A stretch of DNA of 50,782 nt from Oscillospiraceae bacterium (GTDB lineage Bacteria; Bacillota; Clostridia; Oscillospirales; Oscillospiraceae). Position 1 is the first letter of the stretch. Each line of letters opens with the position of its first letter. This document shows, one piece after another, positions 1 to 6,927 of this stretch. A program made the position numbers and the translations under genes. The notes under the pieces were generated by a model, which worked only from the letters and a program-made list of their open reading frames with translations, had not been told where the DNA came from and did no database searches. Where the stretch lies: NCBI GenBank assembly GCA_021770845.1, contig JAETQF010000017.1, forward strand, positions 1 to 50,782, read 5' to 3'.

Positions 1-767
1 ATGGCCTCCTCCGGGTAGTCGGCGTGGTCGATCCGCCGCAGGCCGTCAAAGGTGGCGCGCAGGTTGTTGTTCAGTGACAGGAACGAGTAGGCGTCATCCA
101 TCTGCTTGAGGATCGAACCGGAGAACTCCTTGCGGGTTTTGAACTTATTTTTTCCCGTTCCCTCATAGACGGCGCAGCGGATGATGTGCCCGCACTGGTC
201 GGAGAGCAGCAGGGCCGCGTTGGTGTAGTAGCCGTCCACGTCAATCAGGCCCAGTGTTCGCTTGTGAGCCGCATCGAAAACGATCTGGCTCGTTTGAAAT
301 GTTTTTTCGGCATACTCAAAGGTCAATTCCTGATTGACGGAGCGCATCTTGTCAAAGGTGGTCCCATCGCTTTCCCGAAGCATCTGGCGGATGGCCTCGT
401 CTGTGGCGGGGACAGAAGATACTCCGTGGCGGACAAAAACGCCGGTGGGCTTGAGCCCCTTGTCTGTCAGGTGATAGGGGCGCTTCAAGCCTCTGGACAC
501 GGACACACGGATCAGGGCTTTTCCGCCATCCTCTACACGCTCAATGGATGTATAGGCGGTCAGATCCGGCTTGATCCCGTCCCGGATCATATTTCCGATC
601 TTCTCCATCTCTGATTCCGAATCTTCAATGCCAGTTATGGAGCCATCCCGCGCTATACCGACATAGATCTCCCCGCCGTCTGTATTGGCAAAGGCGATGA
701 TCTCCTTTTTGAACTCCGCGTTGATCTGTTCCTTTAACTCCAACTGTGGGCTTTCTACATACTTCAT
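1..767 (-). CDS. AlbA_2 / Schlafen-type putative nucleic-acid-binding protein (3' end outside window)
   Basis: The reading frame is open on the minus strand from ATG at 767 to the window edge (255 codons seen), so the C-terminus is missing. A strong AGGAGG site lies 7 nt before the ATG. The N-terminus has the AlbA_2 (formerly AAA_4) signature: VES-x3-LELKE followed by FANTDGGEIYVGI near residues 25-37. In Schlafen-related proteins the corresponding acidic residues can form an RNase site; that similarity is inference here. Downstream sequence (TGVFVRHG, residues about 108-115) fits the RecG-like 'ATP-binding protein' architecture common on Firmicute mobile elements. It may be a transcriptional regulator or a defence effector. 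The family call is fairly secure; the function is not known. Confidence 0.8.
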   Translation of the reverse strand, partial: MKYVESPQLELKEQINAEFKKEIIAFANTDGGEIYVGIARDGSITGIEDSESEMEKIGNMIRDGIKPDLTAYTSIERVEDGGKALIRVSVSRGLKRPYHLTDKGLKPTGVFVRHGVSSVPATDEAIRQMLRESDGTTFDKMRSVNQELTFEYAEKTFQTSQIVFDAAHKRTLGLIDVDGYYTNAALLLSDQCGHIIRCAVYEGTGKNKFKTRKEFSGSILKQMDDAYSFLSLNNNLRATFDGLRRIDHADYPEEA

Positions 768-861
768 TGTGCGCCTCCTCAACATTTCATGGGATATATC
801 TCTATTATCTCTATCATATCACGATTTTAGTCTGGATACAATAGAAAGAACGCGAAAAATG

Positions 862-1395
862 TTATTCGGATACAATTCCTGTATCCGGGTGAATACAGAT
901 GACGGGAATCCCCTTTTTCTTCGCAAGATTTACTGTCATACCGGTCTCGCTGCGAATACTTTGGTCATTGTCATAGACTGCCAGGAGGCAATCTGCCTGA
1001 TTCACCAGTAATTCGTTCCGGCGGCGGTAGTTTACTGCGGGAGGCTGGGCACTTGCTCCTACGGTGACTGTCTTGGCGCTGTGCTTGATTAGAAACGTCA
1101 TACGCAGCTTGCTCCGGTCATCCCAGGTACTGTCGTGGCCTACAAAGGGCAGGGCAATCATCAACTCAATCTCGCTGTACTCCGGCTGCTCCTTCAGCCT
1201 CAGCAGGATTTCTCCGCTCCACATATCTACGCCCAAGGCCCCGCCTACCAAGAACCGACTTACACCTTGCTCATAGAGTAGGATAAACTGGTCGTGTAAT
1301 CGCTTTTTTAGACGCTTGCAGCCAGCATAGTTTTCGTTATACTTGAATTTGAACCGCGTCGGCCGGTGGCCTGTAATAGCGCAGGTTTTCAGCAT
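862..1395 (-). CDS. SLOG-domain protein (DUF1273/YpsA-like)
   Basis: The protein has 177 residues. It opens with CAITGHRPTRF, and continues with a glycine-rich loop (FLVGGALGVDMW, about residues 48-59) and a late segment NQADCLLAVYDND, together the pattern of the SLOG superfamily DUF1273 branch (Rossmann-like fold that binds nucleotides or nucleotide derivatives). SLOG proteins are often linked to stress or conflict systems; the role here is inferred only from that. It has its own consensus promoter (1427-1455) and lies divergent to the XRE regulator and upstream of the AlbA_2 gene on the same strand, 94 bp apart. The low GC of its leader matches the mobile-element context. Confidence 0.8.
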   Translation of the reverse strand: MLKTCAITGHRPTRFKFKYNENYAGCKRLKKRLHDQFILLYEQGVSRFLVGGALGVDMWSGEILLRLKEQPEYSEIELMIALPFVGHDSTWDDRSKLRMTFLIKHSAKTVTVGASAQPPAVNYRRRNELLVNQADCLLAVYDNDQSIRSETGMTVNLAKKKGIPVICIHPDTGIVSE

Positions 1396-1426
1396 GAATG
1401 AACACCCCTATCAAAAATATTCTTCT

Positions 1427-1455
1427 ATTATAATGCTAAAGATTATATAAATCAA
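1427..1455 (-). promoter_or_regulatory. sigma-A-type promoter for the SLOG gene
   Basis: On the minus strand TTGATT (1455-1450) and TATAAT (1432-1427) are separated by exactly 17 bp. The -10 ends 31 bp before the SLOG start codon. The intergenic stretch to the divergent XRE gene also contains two copies of ACTAAAGC about 14 bp apart near 1477-1500, which could be a binding site for that regulator. Confidence 0.7.
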
Positions 1456-1523
1456 CTTTATTCTCTTAATAATCCATACTAAAGCAGATAGACTAAAGCT
1501 AAAACATGGAGAGAGGGAAGGGC

Positions 1524-1862
1524 ATGAACATTACATTACAGGAAGTTGGGAAACGGCTTTACGAACGGCGCAAGCAGCTGCGCATGACCCAGGAGGAATT
1601 GGCGGAACGGGTCGGCATCACCGCCCAAACCATTTCCACTGCTGAGCTGGGTAAGAAGGCCATGCGGGCGGACACCATCATTCGGGTGTGCGGCGCACTG
1701 GATATCAGCGCGGACTACCTGCTCTTTGGGTATGTTTCCACCCAGGATCTCTCCAGCCTCTCTCAGAAGGTTTCCCAGCTGACCCCGGAGCAATACCGGC
1801 ACCTGGAGGACGCGATAGACAGCTTCGTAGCCATTGCTATGGAAAAGAAAAATGAGGCATAG
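1524..1862 (+). CDS. XRE-family helix-turn-helix regulator
   Basis: The protein has 112 residues. An N-terminal HTH_XRE domain covers residues about 8-65 (GKRLYERRKQLRMTQEELAE, then TAQTISTAELGKKAMRADTI), followed by a short C-terminal helix. I chose ATG 1524 because GGAGAGAGGGAAGG lies directly upstream; an ATG 18 bp earlier has no such site. It is transcribed away from the SLOG gene and probably represses that intergenic region and/or element functions. Its stop codon lies inside a bidirectional terminator stem shared with the convergent parR gene. Confidence 0.85.
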   Translation: MNITLQEVGKRLYERRKQLRMTQEELAERVGITAQTISTAELGKKAMRADTIIRVCGALDISADYLLFGYVSTQDLSSLSQKVSQLTPEQYRHLEDAIDSFVAIAMEKKNEA

Positions 1863-1881
1863 CGCCGCTATGCCTCATTTT
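1849..1881. terminator. Bidirectional terminator between XRE gene and parR
   Basis: A near-perfect hairpin (14-bp arms AATGAGGCATAGCG / CGCTATGCCTCATT) has T-rich flanks on both strands. It serves the XRE gene on the plus strand and parR on the minus strand, whose stop codon is at 1883. Confidence 0.8.
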
Positions 1882-1882
1882 A

Positions 1883-2239
1883 TTACTGTTTCTGGAATGC
1901 GTCCAGTGTTTTAAATATCATGCTTCGTTCTGGTTCATTAAGTATTCTGCCATCTGCCGGGGCCTCCGGCACAAAGGACATTTTTTCTTGGACCTGACCC
2001 TCCCGTTGTGCCAGGATATCTTCCACAAGCTGCCGGAGCTGTTCGCTGCCCATGGTTGGCTCCCCCTGTGGAATTGGCGCCTGCCCGCCGGCATAGCACA
2101 GCACGGCGTTGGCGATAAACTGGGCCTTGGAACGCCCCTGCTGGTTGAGAAGCTCCGCCGCCCGCCGCTGCTGGGGGTCGCGGAGATTAAAGCGCACGGT
2201 GAACTTGCCTGGATCTCTTTTGCCGTCCATCCCTGTCAC
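1883..2239 (-). CDS. parR: ParR-like partition protein (ribbon-helix-helix)
   Basis: The protein has 118 residues. Residues about 12-50 (FTVRFNLRDPQQRRAAELL ... SKAQFIANAVLCY) have the pattern of a ribbon-helix-helix DNA-binding domain like those of ParR/plasmid segregation adaptors. The C-terminus is charged and could contact the filament protein. Its ATG overlaps the stop of the actin-like gene upstream by 4 nt (ATGA), so the two form a translationally coupled pair. Because the upstream ParM has lost its N-terminal half, this pair probably no longer segregates DNA; ParR may persist only as an autorepressor. The symbol is by analogy. Confidence 0.65.
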   Translation of the reverse strand: MTGMDGKRDPGKFTVRFNLRDPQQRRAAELLNQQGRSKAQFIANAVLCYAGGQAPIPQGEPTMGSEQLRQLVEDILAQREGQVQEKMSFVPEAPADGRILNEPERSMIFKTLDAFQKQ

Positions 2240-2838
2240 CTGCCCTCCTGTGCCAGCCGATACAGCAGCTCGAACCCCTTGGCGTTGGCCCGGATATCGT
2301 CCACGAACAGGGGATGGGCCACCTTACCCGACGCCTCGATCTGCCGGCGCAGCAGGATGGACCCGCCGCCCAGGAACACCACCACGCCGGATTTCAGCTC
2401 CAGCCCTCGCTCCCGCAAGGTGCTGAACAGGTCGCTGACAAAGGCCTGGGCCTGACGCTCTACCATACCGGCCACCTGGGACGAAACGTGTTCCTTCCGG
2501 CCCAGGAGGATGGCGTCGATCTCCGACTCCTCCAGCAATACGTCCAGCTCCGCGTTCACCCTGGACTTCACCTGGTTATACAAGGTGATGACCCCATGCT
2601 CCAGGGATTCGCACACGGACAGGTCGCCCGCGCCGTCCTTCATCAGCAGCAGGTCGGTGGTCATACCGCCCTGGTCGATGATGAGGGCCTTCCCTGCGAT
2701 TCCGCCACAGTTCACCGCCCCCTTTCCTGGGATAGTTCCCCTTGGCTTGAGGGCCTGGAGCTGTCTCCGGCCCGGCTTCATGGAGCCCATCCCGCGGCGC
2801 GGGCGGCCTCCGGGCTTCCATACTGCGTGGTACTTCAT
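2236..2838 (-). pseudogene. ParM-like actin ATPase, N-terminal half missing
   Basis: The frame encodes 200 residues from ATG 2838, preceded by AAAGGAG. From residue about 49 it matches the second half of ParM/StbA actin-like ATPases: phosphate-2 motif LIIDQGGMTTDLLLM, then adenosine-type motif VVVFLGGGSILL and an ending FVDDIRANAKGFELLYRLA. Full-length family members are about 300-350 residues and carry a phosphate-1 strand (DxGxGxxK) near the start. Here that part is replaced by a basic Gly/Arg/Lys-rich stretch (KPGGRPRRGMGSMKPGRR) with no family resemblance. The likely reading is a deletion that fused an unrelated start to the C-terminal domain. ATPase polymerization is not expected. Confidence 0.65.
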
Positions 2839-2895
2839 GTCCGAACTCCTTTCTTTTGTAGATTTATCCTCAAAGCCTTTCGGCGTTTGGGCAGT

Positions 2896-2971
2896 AAAAA
2901 AGCGGGAACAACTGGATTCCGGCATTGCCGGCTTGGCTCATCCACAGATGAGCCCCAGTCATTCCCGCTTT
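2896..2971 (-). terminator. Branched (three-way junction) terminator-like RNA structure
   Basis: A perfect 10-bp outer stem pairs 2899-2908 with 2962-2971 (AAAGCGGGAA / TTCCCGCTTT). It continues after a 2x2 internal loop into a 5-bp stem (2911-2915 / 2955-2959). It encloses two hairpins: CCGGC-ATT-GCCGG (2919-2931) and GGCTCAT-N6-ATGAGCC (2935-2954). On the minus strand the outer stem is followed by six U. It lies 58 nt upstream of the truncated parM start and just after the small frame 2994-3200, so it could be a terminator or a leader attenuator. Confidence 0.6.
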
Positions 2972-2993
2972 ACGCGCCGGGGAGTATATCCCC

Positions 2994-3200
2994 CTATGTA
3001 GAAAACAAAATCGCCAGCGGATGCCGCCGCAAATGGGCATAGCGATCCCGCTGACGATACATACAAAACCCGGGAGTAGCGTACTGCTCCCCCTCCACCT
3101 CTTGGGAAGGGGCCGCCAGCTCCCGTAACGTGTGCAATGCGAAACCTATCGCTCCCAGATCGGTAAGGCCAATCTGCCCTCTAAAAAAGAGGAAACGCAC
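2994..3200 (-). CDS. Hypothetical 68-residue frame, possible remnant
   Basis: The frame starts with GTG at 3200, has no clear ribosome-binding site, and stops just upstream of the branched terminator. Part of the product (residues about 12-40) reads like real protein (LTDLGAIGFALHTLRELAAP), but I recognise no family. It may be the tail of a longer gene cut off by rearrangement in the mobile element, consistent with the truncated ParM next to it. Confidence 0.25.
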   Translation of the reverse strand: MRFLFFRGQIGLTDLGAIGFALHTLRELAAPSQEVEGEQYATPGFCMYRQRDRYAHLRRHPLAILFST

Positions 3201-3625
3201 ATAGAATCAACGACAAATGGATATTAACACAATATTTAGTGGTTGTCAAGTCCGGCATACAATGTATTGGAAAAACAAAATTCTAAAATTTTCCTTTCAC
3301 CGCACAATTTTTTATGGAAGCCCTAATTTATTATGCACAGGCATCTCGAATGGCCTTTGCTCCTTGACAAATGGCGCAAGCCCACACCCTGTCCCGGCAG
3401 TCATACAGGAGCGGCGGATAGTGTGCATCATGCTCGCCCGCCGCACAATCAGCGCATAGCGCGGCCTGAAAATACGCGGTCTAAAGCGAGAGCGCAGGAA
3501 GTGGGCTGGAGACAGGGGTAACTCCATCTTATAAAAGTTATTTTCATCTTAGAACTATCATAGAACATAGGTGTGGCACGGTTATAGCCTGTTGCTAATC
3601 ATCGAACCTGGAGAGGAGATGTGGA
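3201..3625. other. Intergenic region of the mobile element, no gene supported
   Basis: About 425 bp with mixed composition: AT-rich at 3220-3340, GC-richer at 3350-3520. Short frames on both strands have no ribosome-binding sites and overlap each other. No convincing RNA structure or repeat was seen. It may hold a promoter for the 40-codon gene at 3626, but none is obvious. Confidence 0.5.
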
Positions 3626-3748
3626 ATGAAGCAAGACCGCCCGAAAGTGAAGTATACAGTTGTTGATCCCAATACACCATGTGAAATGCAAAAGGTGTTA
3701 AAAAGGATGATTGCCGAAAAGCTGGTTGCCATAAAGCCAAGAAACTGA
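3626..3748 (+). CDS. Small 40-residue protein upstream of the recombinase
   Basis: The ATG at 3626 is preceded by GGAGAGGAGA at good spacing. The product reads MKQDRPKVKYTVVDPNTP and ends with LKRMIAEKLVAIKPRN. From memory, similar 35-45-residue proteins occur just before large serine recombinases on clostridial elements; this would need a search. The charged helical C-terminus suggests a small DNA- or protein-binding partner, but no function is known. It lies 123 bp before the recombinase gene, which has its own promoter. Confidence 0.65.
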   Translation: MKQDRPKVKYTVVDPNTPCEMQKVLKRMIAEKLVAIKPRN

Positions 3749-3803
3749 TTGCCAAACAGCAAATCCGTCCTATATCCTTCATGCTAAGAAACACTTGGCT
3801 TCC

Positions 3804-3832
3804 TTGTATTTTTTTGCTATCTGTTGTAGAAT
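3804..3832 (+). promoter_or_regulatory. Promoter of the serine recombinase gene
   Basis: TTGTAT (3804-3809) and TAGAAT (3827-3832) are separated by 17 bp, 38 bp before the recombinase ATG. The -10 matches consensus at 5 of 6 positions and the -35 at 4 of 6. Confidence 0.55.
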
Positions 3833-3870
3833 AAGCATGGATATAGGTTGGCTGATGAAAGGAGCAGCCA

Positions 3871-5406
3871 ATGAGAATAGCAGCATATTGCCGCGTGTCA
3901 ACTGATCGAGAGGAACAGAAGGACAGCTTAGTACATCAAAAGGAATTTTTTCTGGAGTATGCGAAGAAAAACGGCTATGAATTGTTCCGGCTGTATGCCG
4001 ATGAGGGAATCAGCGGGACGAGCCTCAAGAAGCGCGTTGAGTTCCAGCGGTTGATGCAGGACGCACAGATGGGTCTTTTTGAAATGGTCGTGGTAAAAGA
4101 CATTTCTCGCGTTGCCCGCAACACTGTGGATTTTCTGCAAAGCATCCGTGTACTGAAATCCATTGGGGTGAATGTGATCTTTCTCACCGCCAATATGACA
4201 TCGTTGGGCGACAGTGAGTTCATCTTGACGATTTTTGGTGCCATGGCCCAGGAGGAGAGCGGAAACCTGTCTAAGCGTGTCAAGTGGGGCAAGAAGATCA
4301 ACGCAAAGAAGGGCAGGGTGCCCCAACGAATCTTTGGCTATGACCGCATGGATAACTTTACCCTTCAAATCAATCCTGTAGAGGCCGAAGTGGTTCGAAC
4401 AATCTTCCGTATGTACTTAAAGGAAGGCGCTGGCTGCCGGGGTATCAGTCTGGCCTTGAACGCGGACGGGGCCAAAACAAAATTCGGCTGTGAATGGAAC
4501 CCTCGCGGTGTCAGACGCGTGTTGACAAATCCGATCTACTGCGGCCACTATGTGAACAACAAGTATGAAATTGAGGACTTTCTGACCGGACATCAGATAC
4601 GGCTTCCGGCGGAGCAGAACTTTCACCATGACCGGCCGGATTGGGCTATCATCACAATGGATGAGTTTCTGCGTGCGCAGACTCAGATTGAAGAACGGCG
4701 CACGAAGTACAAAACGTTTGATGGGCACAGCACGGATTCGAGGTACAGTTCGAAACACCTGTTTAGCACGTTGATCAAATGCGAGCACTGTGGGAAGTCT
4801 TTCTGTAGGAGAAAATACACCTATGTCAACACCCGGGTGTATTGGATTTGCTCCACGAACAGTCAATATACCGCTGAGCAGTGTGATAACCTCGTCAAAA
4901 TTGAGGAAGCGGAGCTGCTTGCTGAGATCCGAGACTATTTCAGTTCACTGATTCAGGATAAAGACCGCTTCGTCCAAGGTATCCTGTCAGAGGTAAACAG
5001 ACGCCATTCCAGTGCACAGAACGAGATCAAAGTGGAGGACGTTGAAAAGAAGCGAAAACGTCTGCTGGCCAAGAAGTCACGCTATCAGGAAATGTACGCG
5101 AACGATGTCATGACGATGGCCGAATTGAAAGCTAAGACAGCGCAGATCACCAAAGAACTGTCCGAACTGGATGACAGCTTGAAACGTCTGCAGCGATCCG
5201 TTTCCGTTCAGCAGAATAGCGAAAATTTGGTTAAATCGTACAAAGCGGAGATCGAACGGTTTCTGGCGCTGGAAACGGCAACCAACCTTGATTTACGCAA
5301 AATTATAGACCGTATTAGCGTGAATAAGGACGGAACGGTTCGAATTATCTTGAAAAAGTTAGAAGATTTAAATGCACACCAAAACCTTCCAAGTTGGTGT
5401 CAATGA
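3871..5406 (+). CDS. Large serine recombinase (site-specific integrase)
   Basis: The protein has 511 residues, the usual size for large serine integrases. The resolvase domain starts at once (MRIAAYCRVSTDREEQ, nucleophile Ser10, with Arg residues in KDISRVARN). A recombinase domain follows around residues 150-290. The zinc ribbon is visible as IKCEHCGKSFCRRK and a later CSTNSQYTAEQC. A coiled coil of about residues 385-450 (EDVEKKRKRLLAKKSRYQ) completes the architecture. Such enzymes integrate and excise elements without other host factors, with excision needing a directionality factor. The gene sits at the element edge; its stop TGA overlaps the ATG at 5403. It is probably the integrase of the element spanning 1-5400. 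Confidence 0.95.
   Translation: MRIAAYCRVSTDREEQKDSLVHQKEFFLEYAKKNGYELFRLYADEGISGTSLKKRVEFQRLMQDAQMGLFEMVVVKDISRVARNTVDFLQSIRVLKSIGVNVIFLTANMTSLGDSEFILTIFGAMAQEESGNLSKRVKWGKKINAKKGRVPQRIFGYDRMDNFTLQINPVEAEVVRTIFRMYLKEGAGCRGISLALNADGAKTKFGCEWNPRGVRRVLTNPIYCGHYVNNKYEIEDFLTGHQIRLPAEQNFHHDRPDWAIITMDEFLRAQTQIEERRTKYKTFDGHSTDSRYSSKHLFSTLIKCEHCGKSFCRRKYTYVNTRVYWICSTNSQYTAEQCDNLVKIEEAELLAEIRDYFSSLIQDKDRFVQGILSEVNRRHSSAQNEIKVEDVEKKRKRLLAKKSRYQEMYANDVMTMAELKAKTAQITKELSELDDSLKRLQRSVSVQQNSENLVKSYKAEIERFLALETATNLDLRKIIDRISVNKDGTVRIILKKLEDLNAHQNLPSWCQ
5376..5400. other. Candidate att site / element-chromosome junction
   Basis: ACACCAA (5376-5382) and TTGGTGT (5394-5400) form a perfect 7-bp inverted repeat around an 11-bp core. 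Base composition changes sharply here, from about half GC in the recombinase gene to strongly GC-rich host sequence. Imperfect dyads of this size are typical of serine-integrase attachment sites. The exact crossover cannot be set without the other end of the element or an empty site. Confidence 0.5.
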
Positions 5407-5783
5407 CAAACTCCGTGGATCCCATCATCCTGAGTATGCGCCTGTCCGACCCCTGCGATCCCCCCGTCTGCGCCTGCGGCAGCGACGCCGAGGTGCCCGC
5501 GGGCATCGCCGGCTGCTTCCCCGGGGAGCTGAACATGGGCGGCGAGGGCCGGCGGGTGTACGTCACCCTGGGCCAGTTCTCCATCATCCGTCTGGAGCGG
5601 GACAGCCAGCTGCTCATCCCCGCCTACGACTACTGTATGCCCAGCAAGGAGTGCACCGCCAACAGCGGCGAGGAGGATCCCTGCGCCATCTTCCGTCAGG
5701 TGCAGTTCCCCACCGAGGAGTTCTTCCCGCCCAACACCATCGCGCCCCCGGAGGGCTGCCAGGACAAAAATTACTGCTGCTGA
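5403..5783 (+). CDS. Cys-rich hypothetical protein, possibly 5'-truncated by the insertion
   Basis: The product has 126 residues and 10 Cys (DPCDPPVCACG near the start, a terminal CQDKNYCC). The middle part (VYVTLGQFSIIRLERDSQLL) looks like a beta-sheet domain. I do not recognise the family; a spore-coat or surface role would be a guess from the Cys content. The ATG has no Shine-Dalgarno and overlaps the recombinase stop, so this may be only the 3' part of a longer host gene whose 5' part lies at the far end of the element. A strong terminator follows at 5844. Confidence 0.55.
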   Translation: MTNSVDPIILSMRLSDPCDPPVCACGSDAEVPAGIAGCFPGELNMGGEGRRVYVTLGQFSIIRLERDSQLLIPAYDYCMPSKECTANSGEEDPCAIFRQVQFPTEEFFPPNTIAPPEGCQDKNYCC

Positions 5784-5843
5784 TCTCGCCGGGACAGCGT
5801 CCGCACGGCCTGCCGCGTTGGGCTGACGTGGAACTCAGACAGG

Positions 5844-5878
5844 AGCGGGGCGGGCTTTCCGCCCCGCTTCTTAAATTT
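5844..5878 (+). terminator. Intrinsic terminator
   Basis: A perfect 10-bp stem (AGCGGGGCGG / CCGCCCCGCT) with loop GCTTT is followed by a T-rich tail. It ends the Cys-rich gene and isolates it from murB. Confidence 0.8.
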
Positions 5879-5955
5879 TCAGGAAGCCTATTCTCATAGC
5901 GAGAAAAATGTGGTAAACTAACAGAAACAAAACCAATTTCCGGGAGGCCCTCACC

Positions 5956-6927
5956 ATGAACTGGAACGCCCTGTATGACCGCCTGCGCGCCGCCGCCCCC
6001 ACCCTGGAGCTGCGCCGGGATGAGCCCATGAGCCGCCACACCTCCTTCCAGGTGGGGGGGCCGGTGCCCCTGATGGCCCTGCCTCAAAACGAGGACGAGG
6101 TACAGCAGATTTTGTCCGTGGCCGCGCTGGAGTTCGGCGTACGCCCCTTCTTCATGGGCAAGGGCTCCAACCTGCTGGTGAGCGACCAGGGGGCAGATCT
6201 GCTGGTGATGAAGGCGTTCGACGGCCTGAACCGCCTGGAGCTGCTGCCCCAGGGGGAGTGGCCCGGACACCAGACCATCCTGGCGGGGAGCGGCGTGTCC
6301 CTGGCCCGGCTGGCCTCCTTCGCCCTGGAGTGCGGGCTGACCGGCCTGGAGTTCGCCCAGGGCATCCCCGGCAGCGTGGGGGGCGGCGTGTATATGAACG
6401 CCGGGGCCTACGGCGGCGAGCTGGGGCAGGCGGCTTCCAGCGTGTCCTCTGTGAGCTGTCCCGGCCAGGAATTTGTGCGGGAGCACGTCAACCCCAAATT
6501 CTCCTACCGCCACAGCCAGTTCCAGGAGCAGGACGACTTCATCCTGCGGGCCTGCTTCTCCCTGAAGCCGGGGGATCCCGCCGAGATCAAGGCGAAGATG
6601 GACGACTTCGCCCAGCGCCGCCGGGAGAAGCAGCCCCTGGAATACCCAAGCGCCGGATCCACCTTCAAGCGGCCCGCCCCCGTGGACGGCCAGCCCGTCT
6701 ACGCCGCCGCCCTCATCGACGGCTGCGGGCTCAAGGGCCTCACCGTGGGCGGGGCCCAGGTGTCGGAGAAGCACGCGGGCTTTGTGATCAACCGGGGCGG
6801 GGCCACCTGTGACGATATCGTCAAGCTCATGGCCCAGGTGCGGGAGCGGGTATTCAAAGAGACGGGCGTCACCCTGGAGCCGGAGGTACGCTATCTGGGG
6901 AAGGAGGGTAAAGGATGGAATTTCTGA
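5956..6927 (+). CDS. murB: UDP-N-acetylmuramate dehydrogenase
   Basis: The 323-residue flavoenzyme reduces UDP-GlcNAc-enolpyruvate with NADPH to UDP-MurNAc in cytoplasmic peptidoglycan-precursor synthesis. The FAD-binding part shows FMGKGSNLLVSD and the phosphate loop GIPGSVGGGVYMNAGAYGGE. The catalytic Ser is Ser235 in AGSTFKRP. The C-terminal domain ends with LEPEVRYLG. An upstream GGGAGG site supports the ATG at 5956. It is the first gene of a tight cluster with rapZ, yvcK and whiA, and its end overlaps rapZ by 13 bp. The same gene set is common in Firmicutes, which supports the call. Confidence 0.96.
   Translation: MNWNALYDRLRAAAPTLELRRDEPMSRHTSFQVGGPVPLMALPQNEDEVQQILSVAALEFGVRPFFMGKGSNLLVSDQGADLLVMKAFDGLNRLELLPQGEWPGHQTILAGSGVSLARLASFALECGLTGLEFAQGIPGSVGGGVYMNAGAYGGELGQAASSVSSVSCPGQEFVREHVNPKFSYRHSQFQEQDDFILRACFSLKPGDPAEIKAKMDDFAQRRREKQPLEYPSAGSTFKRPAPVDGQPVYAAALIDGCGLKGLTVGGAQVSEKHAGFVINRGGATCDDIVKLMAQVRERVFKETGVTLEPEVRYLGKEGKGWNF

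Noticed and set aside
2899..2971. Possible tRNA or tRNA-like gene (73 nt, cloverleaf look)
   Set aside because: There are only two inner hairpins, no T-loop sequence, no anticodon-type 7-nt loop and no acceptor end; the U6 tail fits a terminator better.
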